Under the pieces are notes generated by a model. The model did no database searches and was not told where the DNA came from. It saw only the letters and a list, made by a program, of their open reading frames with translations. Shown one piece after another: positions 27,132 through 34,168 of a stretch of 64,000 nucleotides of DNA (within the stretch, counting starts at the first letter, position 1; each line of letters begins with the position of its first letter). This DNA is from Collinsella sp. AF23-2. GTDB taxonomy: Bacteria > Actinomycetota > Coriobacteriia > Coriobacteriales > Coriobacteriaceae. The stretch spans positions 22,865 through 86,864 of the forward strand of contig NZ_QRVG01000008.1 of the NCBI RefSeq assembly GCF_003459245.1. The letters run 5' to 3'. The position numbers and the translations under genes are program-made.

Positions 27132-27878
27132 ATGAATGAGTGGAATGACATAGCGGTTTTGACGCCACCGGGTGATGTCGACATCGCCTCGGTGTCCGTG
27201 CTGCGCCCACGGTTGGATAATCTCATCGACCGGGGCGTGCGTCGTGTTGTTATCAATTGCCAGGCCGTGGGCTTTATCGACTCGACGGGTTTGGCGTTTT
27301 TGCTTACACGTGCCAGAGAGCTTATGAGGCGAGAGGGCCTGCTTTCGCTCGTTAACGCCTCCGATGAAGTCATTCGCTTTTTGGAGATTGCCCGACTTGT
27401 CGACATCCTTCATGTTGCGGGTCCGGCGCGTGAGTCGATTCCCGCCATTCCGGTGGGAGAGTTGCCACGATGGAGCAAGAGCATCGAAGTGCGGCGAGGC
27501 ATCGAGAACCTCCCGTATTATCGGCACCGTGTGGCCGAGCTTCTCGAATCGCTTCCCCTGAGGCGTGATGAGCGTTATGACGTCGCATTGGCGTTGGGGG
27601 AGGCATTGGGTAACGCGTATGACCATGCGGGCGGTGTTGGCTGCATCCTGACGGTTCAGGCCTATGGGGACCGTGTTGTTCTTGAAGTGCTTGATCGGGG
27701 CGCTGGCTATTCTATCGATGGGGCGAGCGAGCCGGTGGCATCCGAGGAGCGCGGACGTGGTATCAAGCTTATGCGCATGCTCGTCGATAATGTGGAGGTT
27801 GCCCGTCGTGCGGATGGCGCCGGCACACGCGTTCGGATGGTGAAGCTGTTTAGCTCGGCATTGGAATCGTGCGCTTAG
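27132..27878 (+). CDS. STAS anti-sigma antagonist fused to RsbW-like ATPase/kinase
   Basis: 248 residues. About 1-105 is a STAS domain with the phosphorylatable loop GFIDSTGLAF (Ser51/Thr52). About 120-248 is an HATPase_c domain with an N-box (ALGEALGNAYDHAG), a G1-like DRGAG and a GRGIKLM lid region. In known partner-switching systems (SpoIIAA/SpoIIAB, RsbV/RsbW) these are separate proteins. The fusion would place kinase and substrate in one chain, with the upstream PP2C protein as the opposing phosphatase. The partner sigma factor is not in the window. The ATG is 11 nt after GGGGA; it is close to the phosphatase gene and probably cotranscribed. Confidence 0.82.
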   Translation: MNEWNDIAVLTPPGDVDIASVSVLRPRLDNLIDRGVRRVVINCQAVGFIDSTGLAFLLTRARELMRREGLLSLVNASDEVIRFLEIARLVDILHVAGPARESIPAIPVGELPRWSKSIEVRRGIENLPYYRHRVAELLESLPLRRDERYDVALALGEALGNAYDHAGGVGCILTVQAYGDRVVLEVLDRGAGYSIDGASEPVASEERGRGIKLMRMLVDNVEVARRADGAGTRVRMVKLFSSALESCA

Positions 27879-27923
27879 CGCCTTAGGTTGACATGATTTC
27901 CCTGCGTGAACTTGCTTTGAACA

Positions 27924-27971
27924 ACTTTTTTGAAAAAAGTACTTGCGTCTTTTGGACAACTCGCGTAAATT
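27924..27971 (+). promoter_or_regulatory. Promoter of the tRNA-Gly/Cys/Gly cluster
   Basis: ACTTTTTTGAAAAAAGT (27924-27940), then -35 TTGCGT (27943-27948), a 17-nt spacer and -10 TAAATT (27966-27971), 12 nt before the tRNA. Confidence 0.78.
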
Positions 27972-27983
27972 AATAACCCGCAA

Positions 27984-28059
27984 GCGGACATGGCTCAGTT
28001 GGTAGAGCACAACCTTGCCAAGGTTGGGGTCGCGGGTTCGAGCCCCGTTGTCCGCTCCA
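27984..28059 (+). tRNA. tRNA-Gly (GCC), copy 1
   Basis: 76 nt with acceptor GCGGACA/TGTCCGC, anticodon loop TTGCCAA (GCC), T arm GCGGGTTCGAGCCCCGT and encoded CCA. It is identical to the copies at 28210 and 30685. Confidence 0.97.
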
Positions 28060-28068
28060 TTGCATTTC

Positions 28069-28090
28069 CGGACCGTTTAGGCGGTCCTTT
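28069..28090 (+). terminator. Terminator-like hairpin after tRNA-Gly 1
   Basis: GGACCGTTTAGGCGGTCC followed by TTTTTC. It lies between two tRNAs, so it may also be a processing spacer. Confidence 0.65.
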
Positions 28091-28093
28091 TTC

Positions 28094-28167
28094 GGCGAAG
28101 TGGCCAAGTGGTAAGGCAGAGGCCTGCAAAGCCTTTACCCCCGGTTCGAATCCGGGCTTCGCCTCCA
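28094..28167 (+). tRNA. tRNA-Cys (GCA)
   Basis: 74 nt with acceptor GGCGAAG/CTTCGCC, anticodon loop CTGCAAA (GCA), T arm CCGGTTCGAATCCGG and encoded CCA. Confidence 0.96.
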
Positions 28168-28175
28168 GGCAACAT

Positions 28176-28199
28176 CCGGGCGCTCCGGCGCCCGTTTTG
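28176..28199 (+). terminator. Terminator-like hairpin after tRNA-Cys
   Basis: CGGGCG-CTCCGG-CGCCCG followed by TTTTG. Confidence 0.65.
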
Positions 28200-28209
28200 T
28201 TTTACATAT

Positions 28210-28285
28210 GCGGACATGGCTCAGTTGGTAGAGCACAACCTTGCCAAGGTTGGGGTCGCGGGTTCGAGCCCCGTTGTCCGCTCCA
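28210..28285 (+). tRNA. tRNA-Gly (GCC), copy 2
   Basis: A second identical 76-nt tRNA-Gly with CCA. No separate promoter is visible, so it is probably part of the transcript starting near 27983. Confidence 0.97.
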
Positions 28286-28294
28286 AGCGCAACA

Positions 28295-28322
28295 GCCCGT
28301 CTACCACGGTAGCCGGGCTTTT
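28295..28322 (+). terminator. Terminator after tRNA-Gly 2
   Basis: AGCCCG and CGGGCT arms around TCTACCACGGTAGC (itself with CTACC/GGTAG pairing) followed by TTTTTC. Confidence 0.7.
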
Positions 28323-28454
28323 TCGTACCCATCGCCTGGGCTCGAACCCGAGAGGGAGCGAGCGTTAAGCAAGCGCGGAGCGTTTGTAGCGAGCTGGCGA
28401 GGGCGCCGGCAGGCGGCCGAAGCCGGTGCGGATCCGCGAAGCGGATACGCGGAC

Positions 28455-28472
28455 GCCCCGTTGTCCGCTCCA
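28455..28472 (+). pseudogene. 3-prime fragment of tRNA-Gly
   Basis: GCCCCGTTGTCCGCTCCA repeats the last 18 nt of the intact tRNA-Gly exactly, but the preceding 170 nt hold no tRNA body. A terminator (28481-28507) follows it as after a real tRNA. Either a deleted fourth tRNA or a remnant attachment site of a lost element. Confidence 0.7.
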
Positions 28473-28480
28473 ACTATCTT

Positions 28481-28507
28481 ACGCGGTTCTAACGAACCGC
28501 GTTTTTT
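28481..28507 (+). terminator. Terminator after the tRNA-Gly fragment
   Basis: ACGCGGTTC-TAAC-GAACCGCGT followed by TTTTTG. Confidence 0.75.
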
Positions 28508-28518
28508 GTTGACGTTGC

Positions 28519-28622
28519 GCGAGCCCCGGGCACCCCATCTTGCCCCTCAATCGTCGGTCACGTACATAAAGTACGCTTCCCTCCTCTTTCGCGGCAACCT
28601 GGGGCACCCGGAGCCCGCTCGC
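28519..28622 (-). repeat. Family B structured palindrome, copy 3 (minus-strand orientation)
   Basis: A 104-nt imperfect inverted repeat with GCGAGC / GCTCGC ends. On the minus strand the arms contain GGGTGCCCC and GGGGTGCCC (tandem U-G/G-U), an AGGT/AGAT internal loop, GAAAGAGGAGGGAAGCG and CGACGATTGA flanks, and a GTAC hairpin. The apical segment closely matches the copy at 9675-9772. The rest of 28473-28808 holds no gene. Confidence 0.75.
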
Positions 28623-28808
28623 TGTTGTGGCCGGGGGAGTGGGTCTTCCGTTCTTTTCACTAATCGATCGATTCGTCCCAGGAGGCTCGAGCCCGAGAGG
28701 GGGCGAGCTTTTTGGGGCGTGGCTGTGGCGTTGTTTACCGCGAATGACAGCTTTGGGCGTATCATCGTGGGCATCTCGCAAAACCTCGTTGCAAGGGAGA
28801 CTCGCCCC

Positions 28809-30542
28809 ATGGCTACAGAAAAGTCCTCTTCGCGCTCATGGATGTCCGACGCCGCGATCTATCAGATCTACCCGCGCTCGTTTAAGGATTCGACTGGTTC
28901 GGGTCTGGGCGATATCGCGGGCATTACCCAGAAGATGGACTATCTTGAGCGGCTGGGTATCGAGGCCATCTGGCTGAGCCCGTTTTACCCATCGCCTCTT
29001 GTCGATGGCGGCTATGATGTGGCGGACTACTGCGATGTCGACCCACGTCTCGGCTCGCTTGACGACTTCGATGGCATGATCGCTGCGGCTCACGCGCGCG
29101 GCATCAAGGTCATCGTCGACATCGTGCCCAACCATTCATCCAACCAGCACCCCTGGTTCAAAGCTGCTCTTGCCGCCGGCCCCGGATCGCCCGAGCGCGC
29201 CCGTTATATCTTCCGCGATGGTCGCGGCGAGCATGGCGAGATGCCTCCCACCAATTGGAATGCCAACTTTGGCGGCCCCGCCTGGACGCGTGTTGCGGAC
29301 GGTCAGTGGTATCTGCACATGTTTACGCCCGAGCAGCCGGACTTTGACTGGACATGCCCCGAGGTTCAGGCGTTCTTTTGCGACGTCCTGGCGTTTTGGA
29401 GCGATCGAGGCGTCGATGGCTTTCGCATTGATGTGGCGCACGGTCTCGCCAAGGATCTCGACCGCGATGATCTCGACCAGTGGCATCTCGCCGAGGGCGA
29501 TGACATGGTTGACGACGGCACCCATCCGCTGTGGGATCGCAACGAGGTTCACGAGATCTATCGCGAGTGGCGCCGCGTGTTCGACCGCTATAATCCGCCG
29601 CGCAGCGCTGTTGCCGAGGCGTGGGTGCTGCCCGAGCGCCAGTATCTCTACGCGCGCCCCAGCGAGCTTGGCCAGACATTTAACTTTGAGTTCGCCAAGG
29701 CCACTTGGACCTATGATGACATGCACGCTGCAATCGAGGAGGGCTTGAAGGCAGCCATCGAATCCGATTCCGCCTCGACCTGGGTACTTTCCAACCACGA
29801 CGTGCCTCGTGTGGCGACGCGCTTCGCCCTGCCGCAGATCAAGGCGACGCGCTACCACCAGATTGCGCTCGACTGGCTCTTACGCGACGGGTCGTCTTAT
29901 GACGAGGACCGTGAACTCGGCGAGCGCCGCGCGCGGGCGGCCCTTTTGCTTGAGCTGGCGCTTCCGGGCTCGGCATACGTGTATCAGGGTGAGGAGCTCG
30001 GCCTTTTTGAGGTGGCTGACATCCCGTGGGCTGCACTCGAAGATCCCACTGCGACCAATACGCACGGATCGAAGCGCGAGAAGGGGCGCGACGGCTGTCG
30101 TGTACCCCTGCCGTGGGTGGCGACGGACGATCCCGCGCAGGGCGGATCGTTTGGATTTTCGCCGATGGACGCCGATGCGGCGCCCCATCTGCCGCAGCCT
30201 GCATGGTTTTCCGATTACGCTGCCGATAGGGAAGAGGCGGACCCGACATCGATGCTTGCGCTCTATCGTGACGCCCTCTGGCTGCGGCGCAAGCTGCGCG
30301 GGTGCGCTAACGATCTTGCGTGGCTCGATCTTGACGGGCGCACCGGCCTTGCGGATGGTGCCGAGGGCGCTGAGGGCGGCGTCATCGCCTATCGCCGCGA
30401 CAGCGGCTGGGCGTGTGTGACGAACTTCGGTGCAGCACCCGTGGAGCTGCCAGCGGGCAAGGTCCTGCTCACCTCATCACCGCTTGCAGACGGCAGACTT
30501 GCGCAGGACAGCTCTGCCTGGATCATGCTCGCTGAGTTGTAG
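28809..30542 (+). CDS. GH13 alpha-glucosidase / oligo-1,6-glucosidase
   Basis: A 577-residue cytoplasmic (no signal peptide) glycoside hydrolase family 13 enzyme. It has AIYQIYPRSF and GIEAIWLSPFYPSP at the N-terminus, VDIVPNHSS, the nucleophile Asp in GFRIDVAHGLA, the acid/base Glu in AVAEAWVLP and the transition-state Asp in LSNHDVPR. It hydrolyses alpha-glucosides such as isomaltose or maltose. The ATG at 28809 follows AAGGGAGA. The frame continues open far upstream through the tRNA genes, which is not coding. It is monocistronic, followed by another tRNA promoter. Confidence 0.92.
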   Translation: MATEKSSSRSWMSDAAIYQIYPRSFKDSTGSGLGDIAGITQKMDYLERLGIEAIWLSPFYPSPLVDGGYDVADYCDVDPRLGSLDDFDGMIAAAHARGIKVIVDIVPNHSSNQHPWFKAALAAGPGSPERARYIFRDGRGEHGEMPPTNWNANFGGPAWTRVADGQWYLHMFTPEQPDFDWTCPEVQAFFCDVLAFWSDRGVDGFRIDVAHGLAKDLDRDDLDQWHLAEGDDMVDDGTHPLWDRNEVHEIYREWRRVFDRYNPPRSAVAEAWVLPERQYLYARPSELGQTFNFEFAKATWTYDDMHAAIEEGLKAAIESDSASTWVLSNHDVPRVATRFALPQIKATRYHQIALDWLLRDGSSYDEDRELGERRARAALLLELALPGSAYVYQGEELGLFEVADIPWAALEDPTATNTHGSKREKGRDGCRVPLPWVATDDPAQGGSFGFSPMDADAAPHLPQPAWFSDYAADREEADPTSMLALYRDALWLRRKLRGCANDLAWLDLDGRTGLADGAEGAEGGVIAYRRDSGWACVTNFGAAPVELPAGKVLLTSSPLADGRLAQDSSAWIMLAEL

Positions 30543-30623
30543 GGGGCCTCTTGCGGCGAGTTTGCGTTTGCTCGCGCTTTCCGTGGTGGCTGATGTCTTC
30601 GCGAGGTTCGAGAGGGCGTCGCA

Positions 30624-30672
30624 AAACTTTTCAAAAAAAGTTCTTGCATAGGATGCGGGTATCACGTAAGAT
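30624..30672 (+). promoter_or_regulatory. Promoter of tRNA-Gly 3 and tRNA-Val
   Basis: AAACTTTTCAAAAAAAGT upstream element, -35 TTGCAT (30644-30649), a 17-nt spacer and -10 TAAGAT (30667-30672), 12 nt before the tRNA. Confidence 0.78.
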
Positions 30673-30684
30673 TAATCCTCGTAA

Positions 30685-30760
30685 GCGGACATGGCTCAGT
30701 TGGTAGAGCACAACCTTGCCAAGGTTGGGGTCGCGGGTTCGAGCCCCGTTGTCCGCTCCA
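30685..30760 (+). tRNA. tRNA-Gly (GCC), copy 3
   Basis: A third identical 76-nt tRNA-Gly with CCA encoded. It is transcribed with tRNA-Val. Confidence 0.97.
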
Positions 30761-30763
30761 TTT

Positions 30764-30838
30764 GGGCGTTTAGCTCAGGGGGAGAGCGCTTCCCTGACAC
30801 GGAAGAGGTCAGAAGTTCAAATCTTCTAACGCCCACCA
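30764..30838 (+). tRNA. tRNA-Val (GAC)
   Basis: 75 nt with acceptor GGGCGTT/AACGCCC, anticodon loop CTGACAC (GAC), T arm AGAAGTTCAAATCTTCT and encoded CCA. Confidence 0.95.
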
Positions 30839-30847
30839 AATGTTCAC

Positions 30848-30878
30848 AGCCCAGAGGCTTAGCCTCTGGGCTGTTTTG
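30848..30878 (+). terminator. Terminator after tRNA-Val
   Basis: AGCCCAGAGGC-TTA-GCCTCTGGGCT followed by GTTTTGTTTT. Confidence 0.88.
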
Positions 30879-31232
30879 TTTTGCTCGCCAAATGGGTCGC
30901 CAAATACGTCACCAAATTTCGAGTTTTTTGATCTTCTGGGATGCTTCTCAGTAGTCATCCGAGAAAACTCTCATCTTCTCTGTTTGCATACACATATCTT
31001 TCAAGGATTCGTGCCGCGGTTACATGGGGCTCGGCAAGGCACGACCGCAACATGTTGGTCAAGCATAATCTTTTGGATTCTTTTGGCGTGAGCGGCTTGG
31101 TTTTGGTAGGATTTGTCAGCGGCTTGACTAAGGGGGTTTTATAACTGCCATGCAGGTAGCCGTGTTGGTAACGTTTTACCGACTTGCCAAGAACCCCTCA
31201 TAATTAATGCGTCTGCAAAATGACCAATTGCT
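30879..31232. other. Non-coding stretch between tRNA-Val and nrdD promoter
   Basis: About 350 nt, less GC-rich than its surroundings. Short open frames exist (for example 30941-31144), but none has a ribosome site or recognisable product. The sequence just after the tRNA carries near-repeats GTCGCCAAAT and GTCACCAAAT. It may be scar sequence at a tRNA insertion site; nothing definite is seen. Confidence 0.4.
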
Positions 31233-31245
31233 TTGACCTGCTGAA

Positions 31246-31293
31246 ACACTATATGTTGTGTTTGAACTAAAAAAAGAATACAGGATATAGATG
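31246..31293. promoter_or_regulatory. NrdR box pair at the nrdD promoter
   Basis: Box 1 ACACTATATGTTGTGT (31246-31261) fits the NrdR consensus closely. Box 2 ATACAGGATATAGATG (31278-31293) is degenerate but lies exactly 32 bp downstream, three helical turns, the spacing known for tandem NrdR sites. A possible promoter TTGAAC (31262-31267) and TATAGA (31286-31291) lies between and under the boxes, as expected for repression of ribonucleotide reductase genes. Confidence 0.72.
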
Positions 31294-31518
31294 CCTCTTT
31301 GTCGTATGATAGATGGCGGACAGAGAACGAGGACCTTATTTGCCCCATTTGGATAGATCTTTGAGCCGCTTGATCGGCCGCGAGGATTGTCCGCATGAGG
31401 ACCTATGGTTTATCGAGAACACAGATTGCGCGACGGCGCCGCAAGACAGGGGCAAGCCCTGCCGGGCATCGTTTGGCTCTGAAGCGCAATGAGACTACGA
31501 CGCGAAAGAGGCAAGAGG

Positions 31519-33741
31519 ATGAAGATCATCAAGCGCAGCGGCACCGAGGTTGTCTTTGACATCGATAAGATCGTCAATGCGATTCGCGCCGCAAACTTGG
31601 AGGTCGAGGAGAGCTCTCGTCTAACCGACCGCCAGGTGGTTTATGCGGCGCAAAACGTCGCCGAGGCATGCGAGAACGCGGGCCACACCGTTTCGGTCGA
31701 GGAGATCCAGGATTTGGTCGAGGACGAGATCATGCGTCTCGACTGCTACGAGGTCGCCCGCCACTACATCATCTATCGCTATGTTCAGAGCCTGAAGCGC
31801 CAGAAGAACACGACCGATGACAAGATCCTGTCGTTGATCGAGTGCAATAACGAAGAGGTCAAGCAGGAGAACTCTAACAAGAACCCGACCGTCAACTCCG
31901 TTCAGCGCGACTACATGGCCGGCGAGATTTCCAAGGACCTGACTCAGCGCGTGCTGCTGCCCCAGGAGATCGTGGATGCCCACAACGAGGGCCTGATCCA
32001 CTTCCACGATTCCGACTACTTTGCCCAGCACATGCATAACTGCGACCTGGTGAACCTGGAGGATATGCTCCAGAACGGCACCGTTATCTCGGGCACGCTG
32101 ATCGAGAAGCCGCATAGCTTCTCGACTGCCTGCAACATCGCGACGCAGATTATCGCCCAGGTTGCTTCTTCCCAGTACGGCGGCCAGTCTATTTCGCTGA
32201 CCCATCTCGCCCCCTTTGTTGAGGTGAGCCGTCAAAAGATTCGCGGCGAGGTTGCCCGCGAGCTCGAGGAGCTCGGTGTTTCGGCATCTGCCGAAAAGGT
32301 CCGTGAGGTCGTTGAGGACCGTCTGCGTGACGAGATCCGTCGCGGCGTCCAGACGATTCAGTATCAGGTCGTGACCCTTATGACCACCAATGGCCAGGCG
32401 CCGTTCGTGACGGTCTTTATGTATCTCAATGAGGCCCGTACGCCCCAGGAGAAGCACGACCTTGCCATGATCGTGGAGGAGACGCTTCGTCAACGCTATG
32501 AGGGCGTTAAGAACGAAGCCGGTGTGTGGATTACCCCGGCATTCCCCAAGCTTATCTATGTACTCGAGGACGATAACGTTCACGAGAATTCCCCGTACTT
32601 CTACCTGACCCAGCTTGCTGCCAAGTGCACCGCCAAGCGCATGGTGCCCGACTACATCTCCGAGAAGAAGATGCGCGAGCTCAAGCTGTCGAAGGGCGAG
32701 ACCGCCGGCAACGGCGATTGCTACACCTGCATGGGTTGCCGCAGCTTCTTGACGCCCGACCGCTCGGGCAACGGCTTTAACAATGTCGCCAACGCGCTGA
32801 ACTATGACCCGACCAAACCCAAGTACTATGGCCGCTTTAACCAGGGTGTTGTGACCATCAACCTGCCCGATGTCGCGCTGAGCTCGCATCAGGACATGGA
32901 CAAGTTCTGGAAGATCTTCGACGAGCGCCTTGAGCTGTGCCACCGTGCTCTGCTGTGCCGTCATGAGCGCCTGATGGGCACGCTTTCGGATGCCGCGCCG
33001 ATTCTTTGGCAGTACGGTGCCCTAGCGCGTCTGAAGAAGGGCGAGACGATCGATAAGTTGCTCGTGGGCGGATACTCTACCATCAGCCTTGGCTATGCCG
33101 GCCTGTATGAGTGCGTCAAGTACATGACGGGCCACAGCCACACCGAGAAGGAGGGCACGCCCTTTGCCATGGCGGTCATGCAGCGCATGAACGACAAGTG
33201 CGCGGAGTGGAAGGCCGAAAGCGATATCGATTTCTCGCTGTACGGTACGCCGTTGGAGTCGACGACCTACAAGTTCGCCAAGTGCCTGCAGCGCCGTTTT
33301 GGTATTATCCCGGGCGTGACGGACAAGGGCTACATTACCAACAGCTACCACGTCCACGTGTCCGAGGAGATCGATGCCTTCGATAAGCTTAAGTTTGAGG
33401 GCATGTTCCAGCAGCTTTCGCCGGGCGGTGCTATCTCTTACGTTGAGGTTCCCAACATGCAGGACAACCTCAAGGCTGTCATTCGCGTGATGCAGTACAT
33501 CTACGACAACATCATGTACGCCGAGCTCAACACCAAGAGCGACTACTGCCAGGTGTGCGGCTACGATGGCGAGATCAAGATTGTTGAGGACGATGGCAAG
33601 CTGGTGTGGGAGTGCCCCAACTGCGGCAACCGCGACCAGGAGAAGATGAATGTCGCCCGTCGCACGTGCGGCTACATCGGTACCCAGTTCTGGAACCAGG
33701 GCCGAACCGAGGAGATCCGCGACCGCGTGCTGCATCTCTAA
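31519..33741 (+). CDS. nrdD: Anaerobic ribonucleoside-triphosphate reductase
   Basis: 740 residues. An N-terminal ATP-cone (about 1-95, KIIKRSGTEVVFD) gives allosteric control. The catalytic glycyl-radical barrel includes the Cys-rich NGDCYTCMGCRSF. The C-terminal zinc site is CQVCGYDGE..CPNCGNRD, and the glycyl radical loop is RRTCGYIGTQFW. It reduces ribonucleotides to deoxyribonucleotides without oxygen. The ATG at 31519 has GAAAGAGG upstream (31504-31511). The activase gene nrdG follows 427 nt later, separated by two family A palindromes. Confidence 0.96.
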   Translation: MKIIKRSGTEVVFDIDKIVNAIRAANLEVEESSRLTDRQVVYAAQNVAEACENAGHTVSVEEIQDLVEDEIMRLDCYEVARHYIIYRYVQSLKRQKNTTDDKILSLIECNNEEVKQENSNKNPTVNSVQRDYMAGEISKDLTQRVLLPQEIVDAHNEGLIHFHDSDYFAQHMHNCDLVNLEDMLQNGTVISGTLIEKPHSFSTACNIATQIIAQVASSQYGGQSISLTHLAPFVEVSRQKIRGEVARELEELGVSASAEKVREVVEDRLRDEIRRGVQTIQYQVVTLMTTNGQAPFVTVFMYLNEARTPQEKHDLAMIVEETLRQRYEGVKNEAGVWITPAFPKLIYVLEDDNVHENSPYFYLTQLAAKCTAKRMVPDYISEKKMRELKLSKGETAGNGDCYTCMGCRSFLTPDRSGNGFNNVANALNYDPTKPKYYGRFNQGVVTINLPDVALSSHQDMDKFWKIFDERLELCHRALLCRHERLMGTLSDAAPILWQYGALARLKKGETIDKLLVGGYSTISLGYAGLYECVKYMTGHSHTEKEGTPFAMAVMQRMNDKCAEWKAESDIDFSLYGTPLESTTYKFAKCLQRRFGIIPGVTDKGYITNSYHVHVSEEIDAFDKLKFEGMFQQLSPGGAISYVEVPNMQDNLKAVIRVMQYIYDNIMYAELNTKSDYCQVCGYDGEIKIVEDDGKLVWECPNCGNRDQEKMNVARRTCGYIGTQFWNQGRTEEIRDRVLHL

Positions 33742-33752
33742 TACCGCTCCGG

Positions 33753-33891
33753 GGCTGAACCGAGAGGGCCGCTTGGGCATTTGCTCGCTATTTCGGACAG
33801 TCCTGCGCAAGACGAAGGCCACATTAAGTGGCCTTCTTTGCGTGCGGAACTCATATCGAGCAAAAGCCCAAGCGGCCCTCTCGGCTCAGCC
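33753..33891 (-). repeat. Family A structured palindrome, copy 4
   Basis: A 139-nt palindrome starting 11 nt after the nrdD stop. The outer stem is 35 positions long (33753-33787 with 33857-33891), and one imperfect pair is a G-U wobble only on the minus strand. The inner stem is GAAGGCCAC / GTGGCCTTC. On the minus strand the loop strands contain GTTCCGCACG and ACTGTCCGAAAT, degenerate versions of the motifs in copies 1-3. Confidence 0.65.
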
Positions 33892-34069
33892 AAGTTGACG
33901 TAGCTGAGATGCAGCGCGCGGTCTGCTCACTCCTCGAAGTTCTTAGCGGAAATAATTCGAGCTGCAGCTGCGATTTACTTGCGATGGCGGTTGAGCCGCA
34001 ACCCAGTTTTTATTGGACCTCGAACCCTATACTCGATGTTCGCTTCGTTCATTGAGTTACCCTTTGCAT
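33892..34069. other. 178-nt core between family A copies 4 and 3
   Basis: No gene is seen. It contains GGTTGAGCCGCAACC, a small hairpin, followed by CAGTTTTTATT, which could terminate plus-strand transcription before nrdG. It has no clear sequence similarity to the 180-nt core at 24107-24286 apart from a shared GCTCACT and its length. Confidence 0.4.
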
Positions 34070-34153
34070 GAGGCCGGGACATATCGTCCCGCCCGCAGTT
34101 TCGCAGGCCGAAGGCCGAGAATGTTTGAGGACGGGATGATATGTCCCGGCCTC
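34070..34153 (+). repeat. Family A structured palindrome, copy 3
   Basis: An 84-nt palindrome with a 22-bp outer stem (34070-34091 with 34132-34153), whose single imperfect pair is a G-U wobble on the plus strand. Loop strands include TTTCGCAGG (34099-34107) and ATGTTTGAGGACG (34121-34133); the inner stem GGCC-GAA-GGCC is very short. It ends 2 nt before the GGGAG ribosome site of nrdG, so folding could affect nrdG translation. Confidence 0.75.
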
Positions 34154-34168
34154 CCGGGAGAGTTACCT

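Noticed and set aside
27990..28808. Upstream extension of the GH13 glucosidase frame by 273 codons
   Set aside because: The extension runs through two tRNA-Gly genes, tRNA-Cys, terminators and a family B palindrome. The GH13 domain starts properly at the ATG at 28809.
30941..31144. Short ORF between tRNA-Val and nrdD
   Set aside because: There is no Shine-Dalgarno sequence, no recognisable domain and composition typical of non-coding sequence.
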